64,000 nucleotides of DNA from positions 496,001-560,000 of the forward strand of contig PPXM03000001.1 of NCBI GenBank assembly GCA_003707065.3, written 5' to 3'. The DNA is from Trigonopsis variabilis (lineage: Eukaryota; Ascomycota; Trigonopsidomycetes; Trigonopsidales; Trigonopsidaceae). Below are positions 44,501 through 53,754 of the stretch, one piece after another (position 1 is the stretch's first letter; every line of letters begins with the position of its first letter). A program made the translations under genes and the position numbers. The notes beneath the pieces are model-generated. The model worked only from the letters and a program-made list of their open reading frames with translations, did no database searches and was not told where the DNA came from.

Positions 44501-45338
44501 GTCAAAGTGACGTAAAGGAGATCACCGCTCAATGTTTGCTCCAGAGTGGGCGGATGCCAGCATGAAAGAGAAAGAGCCTTTAAGCACGGCTTAGGAAGAG
44601 CCTCAGGAGGAGGCAGAAACGACTTGGGTGACCTAGCAAAAGAGAACGACTCCAATGCGTTCTTCATATTCGCTTCCTTTTCATACTCCGGAAACAAAGA
44701 TCTTCCAGATTCGTATGCATTGAGAGATGAACCTGTTTTCCCACTGATTCCCAACAGTTCTCTAACTCGACAAAGGTGAGAACGAGCAGTTTTATCATTA
44801 TAAGGATCTAAATGTAGGGTAAGGGTTGACTTGTCAACCAGTCCCGGGATAGTATGAATCTCAGATAAATCGCTTAATGGCTCATCTCCCAACCAAAGAG
44901 AAAAGCATGTATAGTGGCACGTCGAGGGAAGGTCCAGAATACTTTGTTTAATATCATGAATGCTTTCTCGAGAAGATACCTAGTGAATTAGCCGGCTCAA
45001 TATCTTCAATCTTACAGCCACTAGAATTGATCCCGGAGGTCCAGGCAGTTTAATGTTCAAGCTAAGCATTTGAACCACTTCAGAAGGAAATCACACCATT
45101 CTCGATCAATCGTCGAATAGTCACTATATTGACTTATCCGACTCATGGATCAAGGAGCGAGATGCCAAAAAAATGTCGTTAGTCCAAGATCTAAAGCCAA
45201 GCAAGGAAAGAGCGATTCTTACCATTTACTTCATCGGGGACAGATTCCACTAGTTATTAGTGACATGCTTTCTCGGTAGCCAAAAGAGCTAATAAATATT
45301 ATAAACATACCTTGATGAGCTTCCGATTCACTGCTCAT
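41560..45338 (-). CDS. CLU1: Clustered-mitochondria protein Clu1 (4 exons)
   Basis: Model: complement of 41560-44979, 45016-45077, 45223-45249, 45311-45338; 1178 residues. Introns are 36, 145 and 61 nt, and the first three exons are only 28, 27 and 62 nt. The spliced N terminus reads MSSESEAHQ, VESVPDEVN, VVQMLSLNIKLPG, and then VSSRESIHDIKQSIL, the Clu N-terminal domain. The Clu domain lies at about 360-560 (HAGIFYSYGADGIGVF, DLVGVRFVSQLDVIGI, YGGVDG, RRYILDLYRLAPPD), followed by an eIF3-associated helical region. TPR repeats lie at about 880-1090 (AYSKLAMIYNGLGDKDLAIEL) and the C terminus is Lys-rich. Clu1/CLUH binds mRNAs for mitochondrial proteins and keeps mitochondria spread in the cell; yeast Clu1 copurifies with eIF3. 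The first two exons rest on frame closure and are less certain. Confidence 0.9.
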
Positions 45339-45907
45339 TGTGGTAGAAGGGAAAATTTCGGCGGATCCGGGGAAGCGTTGCTAGGCAGTCCTTACAGACA
45401 TTACCTGCTCGGAGAGTGACTCGGAAATAACTAAGTGGGGGAACCTTCCCTTATAATATGCTAGTCTTGAAGAATTGAAAGAATCACCCAAATTGCTGCA
45501 ATATATTATTACTTCTTTATAAGAAATCATACTGAATTATACAAGCTCGAATAATTACTGATTGGTTATGCTATCACAATCCACAATCTGAATACCATCT
45601 GGTGCGCGGGTTCAAAAATTGAGAAGTACTCTTAATTCAGCAAAGTTCCATGACCTTGAAGAACCTGTTACGTTCCATATGTATTTCCGACGATTCCAAA
45701 AAGAGAGCGAGGCTGGCGATTGCCGTCTCCAAAGCATAGAAAATCGCGCGTAAGATCCGCCTCTAATTCGGTTCAGTCAAAATAAACGGAAACTGCATTA
45801 TAGATGTTTCTTTACTATTATAGTCAAGTTTGGAGACAACGCAGCGCTCTAACTAACCACTTACATCTAATGTTAAGCCGCGTGTAGCGCTCTCTCGATC
45901 AAAGCAA
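45339..45907. promoter_or_regulatory. Divergent intergenic region CLU1 / AAA+ gene
   Basis: There are 569 bp between divergent start codons. No other gene or clear motif is seen. Confidence 0.4.
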
Positions 45908-47623
45908 ATGGTGCTGAGCTTAATAAGATCGCCGTCTAATGTTGTGAGAGCCTGGAAACTAAGTTACTGTAGGCCACGTTATAATCCAGGGAGAAGTATA
46001 TGGAAGACATATGGCCAGAGGCGATTCAGTGAACAGAAGACAGCCTGGTCTGAGTTCCAGATAAAGGCTGCCGAGACGGCAGGAGTGACTATAGTGAGTT
46101 TTGCTGTCTTGGGTGTATCTGGTTTCTTATATCACTACTTCTATGAGGCTCGAGTGCTGAAATTAATCGAGCATGCGTTCGAATCAGATGACAGAGAAAT
46201 CGACACTGTGATACTTAACCGGGGATCAAAGGAATCTGGATGTTTTATTGAACGACAATACCAGGCTTTGTTGGATGACATTATTAGTGGCGAGATAAGT
46301 GGCCGATATTATCTGATCACCGGAGAAAAAGGTACCGGAAAGATGTCGATGATCTTTGAATCTCTTCGGCGAGTGAACGGATTCAATTGCGCTTTCATGG
46401 ACGCTCATGCTGACCCTGAAATCTTTCGACTTCGACTAGGTAAAGCTCTTGGATTCAAATTCTATGAGGACTACATCGGTAGCTTGTTCAATTTTCGAGG
46501 CCCTAGGGATACAACTGCCTTACTGGATATAGAACGAGCCTTTGATAAATTGGAACAAGTGGCGCAGCGTATTCAGCAACAGACGAAGCGGAATAAGCCA
46601 TTGGTACTTGTCATTGGCTGTACCCATTTATTACGAGATGATGAAGATGGACGGGATCTATTAGAACTGTTGCAACAGAAAGCAGAAAGATTAGCATCTG
46701 CTAGATTAGTCACCATGATTTTTTGCTCTGACGATTATTGGGTCTACGGCCGCCTTCGTCCCCTTGCGACCCTGATGGATGTCATCTCGATCCATGATAT
46801 GCCGCATAACCAAGCCACCCAGATGTTACGCTTGATTCGGTCCCAATATTCTCCTTATCCTATTAGCGATAGTCTGGTGGATCAAATTTATAGTTTAGTT
46901 GGTGGTCGTCCCCAACACCTCGCTCAAGTCGCGAGTGCTTTGGCTAATCCCGAACGGTGTTTTCTAAGCGATTCTGTTGAACAGGACAATCAAGCTATGT
47001 TGGATGCCGCTCGAGCCGTGATTGAGACAGAAAAGTCTTGGTTTCTAAACCATTGTCCTCTTTTAGGTCATGAAATGGATGACGATGTCATTGACGAAGG
47101 CAAATTCAGTGCTGCTGCGAATGCTCTAGCTCTGGAGTTGGTGAAACAAGACAAGCTTCATAAGCTGTCCCTCCCAAATATGGAACATGTCGAATACCCT
47201 CAAATCCCTCTTCATTTGGCTAAGAGAATAATGACAAGGTCTGATTTCATTCAACAGTTTGATAACCTTAATCTTTTTGCCATTCACAATGTTGTCGCTC
47301 CTCCTAGATCCCGCTCCTCAAAGACGAAAGGTAACAATATTTGCAACTCTCTCATAGAAGACCATCCTATCACGTCGGTTGTGCCTGGCACGGCGTACGT
47401 CCGTGCCGACTCCGCAGCAATGATGCAGGCGCTCAGAGAAATCGTTGAAGAAAAGAATTTTCTCCAATTACTAGACGATACTAACGATCGTGTCTCGGAG
47501 ATTGAATCATTGCATCGAACAAGAGAGTTGGTAAGCAAGGACCTAGTCCTCGGTGGAAAGTACATCATTAAGGGTAACCACGGTTATGCTGTAGAACTAC
47601 AAAGTGCTGCCGAATCTGACTAG
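45908..47623 (+). CDS. Mitochondrial-type AAA+ P-loop ATPase with C-terminal winged-helix-like region
   Basis: A 571-residue intronless protein. The first 45 residues are basic and Ser/Arg-rich with no acidic residues until EQK (RSPSNVVRAWKLSYCRPRY), as in a mitochondrial presequence. One hydrophobic segment lies at about 55-75 (AGVTIVSFAVLGVSGFLYHY). The P-loop GEKGTGKMSM is near residue 139, and a Walker-B-like LVLVIGCTHLL near 230 is followed by DDEDG. The late part contains IYSLVGGRPQHLAQVASAL, a sensor-like motif of ATPase_2/STAND-type proteins, then a helical C-terminal part that may be a winged helix. This resembles a poorly studied fungal group of inner-membrane AAA proteins, so a function is not claimed. 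It is not the RNA12/Yme2 family by its motifs. Confidence 0.65.
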   Translation: MVLSLIRSPSNVVRAWKLSYCRPRYNPGRSIWKTYGQRRFSEQKTAWSEFQIKAAETAGVTIVSFAVLGVSGFLYHYFYEARVLKLIEHAFESDDREIDTVILNRGSKESGCFIERQYQALLDDIISGEISGRYYLITGEKGTGKMSMIFESLRRVNGFNCAFMDAHADPEIFRLRLGKALGFKFYEDYIGSLFNFRGPRDTTALLDIERAFDKLEQVAQRIQQQTKRNKPLVLVIGCTHLLRDDEDGRDLLELLQQKAERLASARLVTMIFCSDDYWVYGRLRPLATLMDVISIHDMPHNQATQMLRLIRSQYSPYPISDSLVDQIYSLVGGRPQHLAQVASALANPERCFLSDSVEQDNQAMLDAARAVIETEKSWFLNHCPLLGHEMDDDVIDEGKFSAAANALALELVKQDKLHKLSLPNMEHVEYPQIPLHLAKRIMTRSDFIQQFDNLNLFAIHNVVAPPRSRSSKTKGNNICNSLIEDHPITSVVPGTAYVRADSAAMMQALREIVEEKNFLQLLDDTNDRVSEIESLHRTRELVSKDLVLGGKYIIKGNHGYAVELQSAAESD

Positions 47624-48746
47624 CGAATCGTTTCACGCCACGATCCTATACTCGTTAAGATATTGCATTGATATCTTCGCATGCGCACCCATGCAGTTTT
47701 CGGCTACATGACGTTGCGAGAATCCTTGAATACGATGAAACTCTATATGTAAAATTTCTGTTTTTCATTAACCTAAGCATCTCTTGCTACTCCATGAGAA
47801 CATCTCTCATAATTGACTGGGAATCATAGAAATTAAGGGCTTGGCGCGCGCCTTCAGGCTCTACGGGTCAAATATATATCCTTCTACGTCTTGCATCGAA
47901 GATCTCGATTCAAACCTTGTGCAGGAAGCTTCCTTTCATGACCTTTTTTTTTTTGTCTGGCACTCGACAAGGCATCTGCACGCCTCCTGTAAAATAGCTA
48001 CTGTATCACTTGTTCTTCGTCTCTAAAAAAAAGATAACACAAAAGTTTTAGATGTCAGTGATAATCATATAATCTTTCGAGTAGAAAAAGGTCACAAAGG
48101 GCAAGCGAGAGCGGTCTTTTTTTGGCTATTTTGACAAGACAACCAAAAAACAGTCACTTCTGCATGGCAACGCCGCAGTTATCCTTTAGCGACTAGCTCA
48201 GGCTAGTACCTGCATATTGTCCATAACTGTCCATCCGGCTTTTGTCGCTAAATTTTTGCAGGAAAAGATGCGTTTTGATTTGCTACAAAAACATTCCCTC
48301 CCTCTTCATTAACTTTTTCAGCTAAGTTCCTTCCTTAAACCCAGCCATGGAGGGGAATTCGCCAAGTAGTCTTTGTCAAGTTGCCCTTTTTCCATATTGG
48401 AGCATTCCCTTACCGACGGTCCAATTGGGTGGCTAGACACGTAAAAACGCGTGACCCGCGCGCGTCAAAGAGGATGGCCGCGCGATCGTCATGTAAACAA
48501 AGGGCTCGAGGAGCAAAAGGGTCACGAGTTCAAGATTAAAAATAAAGGTCTGGCATTAACAGTATAGGATATGAAGTTCGTATACTGGATGAAGACTCAA
48601 GCCCATTACTGCTTGGTAAACAAACCACTGAAAACAGGGGTCCTACGATTATTCACAAATCAAACCATTCTTACAATAAACACACATGATACTACAGAGA
48701 GGGTACGCTCGCCTCACAGAAAAGTCCCTTCAGCGTTCCGCGCCTT
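47624..48746. other. 1.1 kb convergent intergenic region with MCB and forkhead-like motifs
   Basis: No coding gene is recognised between the 3' ends of the AAA+ gene and TOS1. It contains ACGCGT (MluI cell-cycle box) at 48447-48452 beside a GCGCGCG-rich stretch, and two GTAAACAAA forkhead-like words near 48493 and 48618. For a region between two 3' ends this is an odd place for promoter-type motifs. Confidence 0.4.
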
Positions 48747-50084
48747 TTAGCTCGAGAGACTGACGATTGAGGCCTCGTTGGACTTCCATCCTTCGATAGT
48801 AGCTTCATCTAATGATGAACCGTAATCAAAGGAATCGAGCTCGACGATGTAAATCGCACTGTCCGCGCTGCTGAAAATGATGGCAGCCGTCATGGTGCCA
48901 TCCACAGGACGGGTGAAATAGTCTGATGACCCACCACCGCCGTAGTTAGAGTCGGTTCCTTGCCATGAGTGTAAGTGATTGGTCAAGTACTGATTGCCAG
49001 AGTTGAGAACCTCGAAAACGTCAAACTCTCCGCACCCTGTATTCCAGCAAGAACAAGAGCAGTATTGACAAGTTCGAGGGATGTTGGCATTGAGGATCCA
49101 GATAGCTGGCATATCAACGTTATATGATCCGGAGTTATCGGTGGGCATGCCAAAGGTCAAGATGAAGATCTTGTCGGCCCCATCAAAGCCATGATAAGCA
49201 ACACTTCCAGGTCGTACGTACGAACAGGGGTTGCTGTCAGTGCATTCAGAGTCGGTAAAGAAGATGACCTCGGTGTTTGAAGGAAGAGTAGTCTCGGAAA
49301 GCACTTGAGCAGAAGATGCACCGCCAGTACCAGAGCTATCAGCATAAGCCAACGAAAGCCCAAATGTGTTATCAAAGACACCGGATCCTTGACCACCGTA
49401 ATTTCCAAGACAAGTGAGACCAGTCTGAGTTCCAGAAGAGGCCTCGTAATAGCCACTCCGAACAAAGGCACCAGTAGCGGCAGCAGAAGAGGAAGATGCA
49501 CCGGTAGAAGAAGCTACAGAAAATGTAGAAGGTGAGGTAGATAAGGTGATAGTGGGTGTCACCGAAGACGATTCGGAATCTCCGGCAGGCGACGATCCTT
49601 GGTTAGTGTCAGACTCACTATCGGAGTTGGCAGGGGTGCCAGATTCGGCGGCGACATAGACGTATTCAAAAACAGTGGTAGCAACCACGTCCAAGGCACG
49701 GTGGACGTTGTGAACATGTCGTTCACGAACGGGGGTGTCGCAGGCGGTGTCTTCAGCTTCTAGAAATTCTTGCTCTGACACATCGCGCTTTGCATTTGAA
49801 GAGCCAGGAGTGTAAATGGCAAAGTTCTTAAGAGCCAAAGGACCTCGGAAATGGAGTGAGACTTCCTCATTCAAAGGTGCGAGGGGCCCAGAGAACTCAT
49901 GCTTGCTGGTAGAGCACTCACCGCCCGAGCCCATGTAAGTGACCATATCATAATAATAGGAAAATCCAACATTCTGATACGTGATAGCAGTGACTTCATT
50001 GCAGTAGTAATTGCCGCTGATATATTGGCAACCGGCAGAAACATAGCTAGGCAAAGCCGCCAGTAAAAGCGCAGTGAAAATCAT
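48747..50084 (-). CDS. TOS1: Secreted cell-wall protein of the Tos1 family
   Basis: A 445-residue intronless protein. Residues 1-17 are a clear signal peptide (MIFTALLLAALPSYVSA). A Gly/Tyr/Cys-containing N-terminal domain (DUF2403 type) follows, with a dibasic NAKRDVS site near residue 99 that Kex2 could cut. A Ser/Thr-rich linker at about 155-205 is probably O-glycosylated. The C-terminal DUF2401 domain is recognised by FILTFGMPTD, MPAIWILNANIPRTCQYCSC, CWNTGCGEFDVFEVL and NHLHSWQG. Tos1 is a covalently or ionically bound fungal wall protein whose fold suggests a glycoside hydrolase; in yeast it is named as a target of the G1/S factor SBF. There is no GPI-anchor tail. Catalytic activity is not established from the sequence. 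Confidence 0.88.
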   Translation of the reverse strand: MIFTALLLAALPSYVSAGCQYISGNYYCNEVTAITYQNVGFSYYYDMVTYMGSGGECSTSKHEFSGPLAPLNEEVSLHFRGPLALKNFAIYTPGSSNAKRDVSEQEFLEAEDTACDTPVRERHVHNVHRALDVVATTVFEYVYVAAESGTPANSDSESDTNQGSSPAGDSESSSVTPTITLSTSPSTFSVASSTGASSSSAAATGAFVRSGYYEASSGTQTGLTCLGNYGGQGSGVFDNTFGLSLAYADSSGTGGASSAQVLSETTLPSNTEVIFFTDSECTDSNPCSYVRPGSVAYHGFDGADKIFILTFGMPTDNSGSYNVDMPAIWILNANIPRTCQYCSCSCWNTGCGEFDVFEVLNSGNQYLTNHLHSWQGTDSNYGGGGSSDYFTRPVDGTMTAAIIFSSADSAIYIVELDSFDYGSSLDEATIEGWKSNEASIVSLSS

Positions 50085-50900
50085 CTTTCCAAATCTCCAA
50101 TATTAATAGCAATGGCAAAAGTCACTTTGGAATTTTCAAGGCAAGAGAACGACAGTCAAGAGAGTGAATGAACAAAGAGAAGGACTAGGGTAGGATAAAC
50201 AATCTGCAATGTTAGAAAGACGCGTCAAAGACAACGGAAGAGGGGAACTTTGACTAGATAAAACAAATATGTCTGCCTTCACTCCTGTCTTTCATCCACT
50301 CACTCGTTCTATTTAAAGCTCGGTCTTGTCGAAAAGAAAGAAGCTTGCCGGTTAGGTGAAGAGGGAGGGGGGCTTTTTCACCAATACCGAGAAAAAGTCG
50401 GCTGCAATAGTTCCTGCCCCCCTTAACGGAGTGACCAATAGTAACCATCCCTCGTCCACGTCCTCGTGGCTGAATATCTTGGTGCGGCGCATCCGTGCGG
50501 CTTTAGCCAAAACTATGTCTTTAAGACAGCCCAATCGGGAAATGGTTTGTATGATCAATAGTGTAGTGAACTGTGGATAGACATCTGAAAGACATCACGC
50601 TGAAAACCTTATGATACAATGCAAAAACGAACTCCAATCGACAATAAAGACGTCTATCAGACGCGATCTACCGGTGAAAGATGCTTACTGTAAGCCGGGC
50701 GCATCTAATAATGGAACGCTCCCTGTGTATCGATATGCATATCTGCCCACTGGCTGATTCCCCTTTGGAACGCAATCGCGAGAATACATGATCAGCCTAA
50801 CGATGAGTCGTCGCACATTGCATTGCATAATCGCAATACATGTGCATTTGATTATCTCGGCGATTGCGGATTGCGGTCAAGTAACTTTCCCGAGGCTCCA
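50085..50900. promoter_or_regulatory. TOS1 upstream region
   Basis: There are 816 bp between the TOS1 start and the ATG14 stop, both on the minus strand. It should contain the TOS1 promoter and leader and carries one MCB-type site. No other gene was recognised. Confidence 0.4.
50220..50225. promoter_or_regulatory. ACGCGT MluI cell-cycle box upstream of TOS1
   Basis: ACGCGT within AGACGCGTCA lies 136 bp upstream of the TOS1 ATG. It is the core bound by MBF/SBF-type Mbp1/Swi4 factors. One copy only; a chance match is possible. Confidence 0.4.
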
Positions 50901-51998
50901 TTATCGGTTGCCATCAGGCGCGTCAATGATCGACCATTCTTCCCTCTCGGAAGAACCTTGGATGATCCTTACGCTATGGTCGTACAGCGATTGCCAAGAT
51001 CCCTCATACTGCGTTCCCGTACCCCTTAAAATAGCATCGTATAGAACTTGACCAAGATCAACCAAATCATCATCCGCGATAGGTTGGCAAGAAATTTCTA
51101 TTCCCGATCGCAGAGAGTACTCTTTTACCACGCACCAGACGTCCACACATAACATTGCCAATGCTCTTACTAGTTCGTCCAGGTGTCCCTCCTCGTGTGT
51201 CTTCGTATTAGAGATCCCGTCACTTTGAGCCAATTCATTCCGCCTTTGAACAACCACGCTCAACCCTTCAATTCTTGGTTCCGGTATACCACTAGACGGG
51301 ATTGACGGAACAAATGGAAGCAGCAAACCAAGGTAATTAGAGACTATAGTGACAAAGAGAACCAGCCTCTCCAGTGAGGAATTGACCACATGTCTGTTGA
51401 ATTGCCACACTTCGGTCAATCTGGGTATAACTGCAAAGCCAATCGTCATCATTTCTCGCACATGTCGGTGTCCAGAATCTGTCCGGCCTATCTTCTTATG
51501 ATCTCTCTGTTTAATTTTTCGGGGCTTCAGCCCCATTATATAGCAAACCTGACGACAGAGCATCGCCTGATAGGATGACAATGAGACTAATGTCTGGTCT
51601 ATACCGATAGTGACTTCTCCTCTATGATACCCTAGCTTGGCGAGTTCTTTGTCTCGCTGGTTATTCTTTGAATCAATCTGGTTGATCCTGTTCCGTCGCT
51701 TGGCTAACGCCGCCTTCCAATCTGCAGCGTGTCTGCTCTTTGCTAGATTATCATCTCGAACTTGACGAGTCTGTCTTGATAGTTCTTCTAGTCGCCGCCT
51801 TTTCGCCTCTACTTGACTCAAAGTATTGGCCAAATCGTCGTATAGTCCCTGACTGACTTCACTGATTCGCTCTTCCAGAGCACTTCGCTCAAGATTGAGT
51901 CGTAAGCAGTCGAAAGACGCATTAGAGATCTTATGCGATCCACAGGCAATGCACAATAAATTCTCTTTACCCAGATTGCAAATGCCGCAGACGGCCAT
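50901..51998 (-). CDS. ATG14: Autophagy PI3-kinase subunit Atg14
   Basis: A 365-residue intronless protein. The first 25 residues carry the paired cysteine motif typical of Atg14, CGICNLGKENLLCIACGSH. Residues about 35-125 form a charged coiled coil (LNLERSALEERISEVSQGL, KRRRLEELSRQTRQVRDD), which in Atg14 binds Vps30/Beclin. After it come the conserved patch around VCYIMGLKPRKIK and hydrophobic helices (VLFVTIVSNYLGLLLPFVPS). Atg14 directs the Vps34 lipid kinase complex I to the site of autophagosome formation. The yeast protein is 344 residues, so the length fits. Vps38/UVRAG-like proteins share the coiled coil but lack this N-terminal cysteine pattern. It is divergent from the ANCHR-like gene with 376 bp between start codons. 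Confidence 0.82.
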   Translation of the reverse strand: MAVCGICNLGKENLLCIACGSHKISNASFDCLRLNLERSALEERISEVSQGLYDDLANTLSQVEAKRRRLEELSRQTRQVRDDNLAKSRHAADWKAALAKRRNRINQIDSKNNQRDKELAKLGYHRGEVTIGIDQTLVSLSSYQAMLCRQVCYIMGLKPRKIKQRDHKKIGRTDSGHRHVREMMTIGFAVIPRLTEVWQFNRHVVNSSLERLVLFVTIVSNYLGLLLPFVPSIPSSGIPEPRIEGLSVVVQRRNELAQSDGISNTKTHEEGHLDELVRALAMLCVDVWCVVKEYSLRSGIEISCQPIADDDLVDLGQVLYDAILRGTGTQYEGSWQSLYDHSVRIIQGSSEREEWSIIDAPDGNR

Positions 51999-52374
51999 AG
52001 CAAGGTGATTTTTGACAGTTGGGAGTAGGATCGCTACAGGCTGATTGTGACGTATCAGTCTAATACACCAAACGCCAACATCCCATGTTTTTCATCACTT
52101 GAGCTGCTTTGTAGAATAATCCATTCTGTTATTGACTATTAAATTCATCATTAATATGGCACACAACTTGGTACAGCACAGCTCGTAAAAACGCTTTTCA
52201 GCATTAGTTCCTTTGAAACTCTCCTTCAGCGTGAGGATCTGTTTTAGTATCTCAAAAAAAAATACTTTCTTTTGTACTAGCTTTACTTAGTTTCTTTTTT
52301 CTGTCGTTATCGACTAACCAGCAAGAAGCTGTAGGCTCCATCTACCTCCCAAAGCAACCCGGGTGGTCAACATT
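51999..52374. promoter_or_regulatory. Divergent intergenic region ATG14 / ANCHR-like gene
   Basis: There are 376 bp between divergent start codons with T-rich sequence near the plus-strand start. No further feature is recognised. Confidence 0.35.
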
Positions 52375-53164
52375 ATGTCTTCAGGCGATCCTCTTGCCGA
52401 TAGATTTGCAGCTTTGAGCAGGTACGGAAAGAGTCTTTTGCAAAGTATCTAAGAAAAGAAAGTCTGAACGGAGACCGTTTGCTGTGAGCACGACCAAACA
52501 AGATGAAGAAGTGAATTCTAGTACTGGGATTCTGGTAAGACCGTTCCCGAACTCTCTTAATTGTTGAGGACGATGGCAATATGGATGATCTGAGATCGCA
52601 TGATCCGAAGTTAATGAGACTATTAGATAGCCTGGGCATCTCTTTAGAGGATGAGGATGAAGCAGACAATATGATGTCGCAAATCGTAGACCAACTGAGG
52701 CTTGAGGAATCAGCAGATAAACACCAAGACAAAGAAGAGACAGATAACGGATCTGATGACTCGGACAAAGAGCCATTGGGACCATCAGCTGATGAAATGG
52801 ATGCCAAAAACCGTCTACAGTCTGGCAAGTTTCGGTTAGAGACTTATCATAGCGAAGGCGGCCATTCCGGTTCTATAAGTTTCCCGACTGTACCAAACGA
52901 GGATCCGTCAACCTTAGCAAGGCGTCGACAGTCTCGACAGAAACTACTAGAATTAGCGACACTGGGATGCTGTGAGCCAAAGATGACGTTCCTTCTAAAC
53001 CTGTAGGTCTATGCCAACAGCCTGTGACTATCCTTTGCATGACTTGCAGATCATCAGCTCATGACGAAGACTTTCTTTACTGTGATGAATGCTTCACCAA
53101 AAGTATTCAAATCTTCAAATGTTCTAACGACAGGTCACGCGCAGTTTGGCTTAATGGATCATAA
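52375..53164 (+). CDS. ANCHR/ZFYVE19-like zinc-finger protein (4 exons)
   Basis: Model: 52375-52421, 52459-52534, 52569-52971, 53007-53164; 227 residues. All three introns are tiny (37, 34, 35 nt). The N terminus is MSSGDPLADRFAALSRK. The middle is acidic with DPKLMRLLDSLGISL and DNMMSQIVDQLRLEE, which resembles the MIT-interacting (MIM1-like) motifs of ESCRT regulators. After the third splice the C terminus reads LGCCLC, then LCMTC and LYCDECF. This is the spacing of the B-box-like finger at the C terminus of animal ANCHR (CC-x-C, C-x-x-C, FC-x-x-CF). ANCHR holds Vps4 in the abscission (NoCut) checkpoint. The FYVE domain found in animals is absent. The exact C-terminal end is unsure, because another short intron near 53128 is possible. 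Confidence 0.62.
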
Positions 53165-53754
53165 GAGTATAGACTTTGTTAGGTTTATCGGTTAGTCACT
53201 GGCTTACGTTGGAAAAAGTCTTTCAAGCAAGTCCAGTCCTTGTTTAAGATTTGACCCCTAACCTCGATGGTGAACGAAGGCCTCAGAACGAGCGTCACCA
53301 TAGTGTTATATCTTGACTACACGTGAGGCTGTTCGTATATAATCCATTAACAGTTCTCGTTTCATCTTCGGTTATATCATTGAACCGCATTGAGCCAAGG
53401 GAGACTTTCACTTCTGTGTTGAGATAAAATAATTCCGATAGGAGATTTATGACGTGTCAACGATTTTTAAGGTCTCAATTATCAAGAGGTAGAGGTGAGT
53501 CAACCCTGCTTCCTCGTAGCTTTAAATCTCTTTCAAAGTATGCATCATTTTCTTGTTTCGTCTCTAAAAATGTCCAATGTGGAGTGCGAATGACTCTGCA
53601 CTTTTGTCCAAATCTTAGTCTTGACCCTGAGGTAGAAGACTTATTCTGATACTTGCACAAGAGCGAGAATAATATAGAGGCGGTAGGTAAGGTAACGGCC
53701 TGTCCTCATCAGTAAAGTAACGGTTGAAAAGAAAATTATTCTCCCAACGACGCT
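53165..53754. other. Intergenic region before KRE33
   Basis: There are 590 bp with two short overlapping open frames on opposite strands near 53450-53660. Neither resembles a known family. It presumably holds the KRE33 promoter. Confidence 0.35.

Noticed and set aside
47841-48026. 61-codon plus-strand frame after the AAA+ gene
   Set aside because: Contains a homopolymer-derived Phe run and no conserved feature; probably chance.
53449-53660. Overlapping short frames on both strands upstream of KRE33
   Set aside because: Neither has a recognisable motif, splice partners or codon bias.
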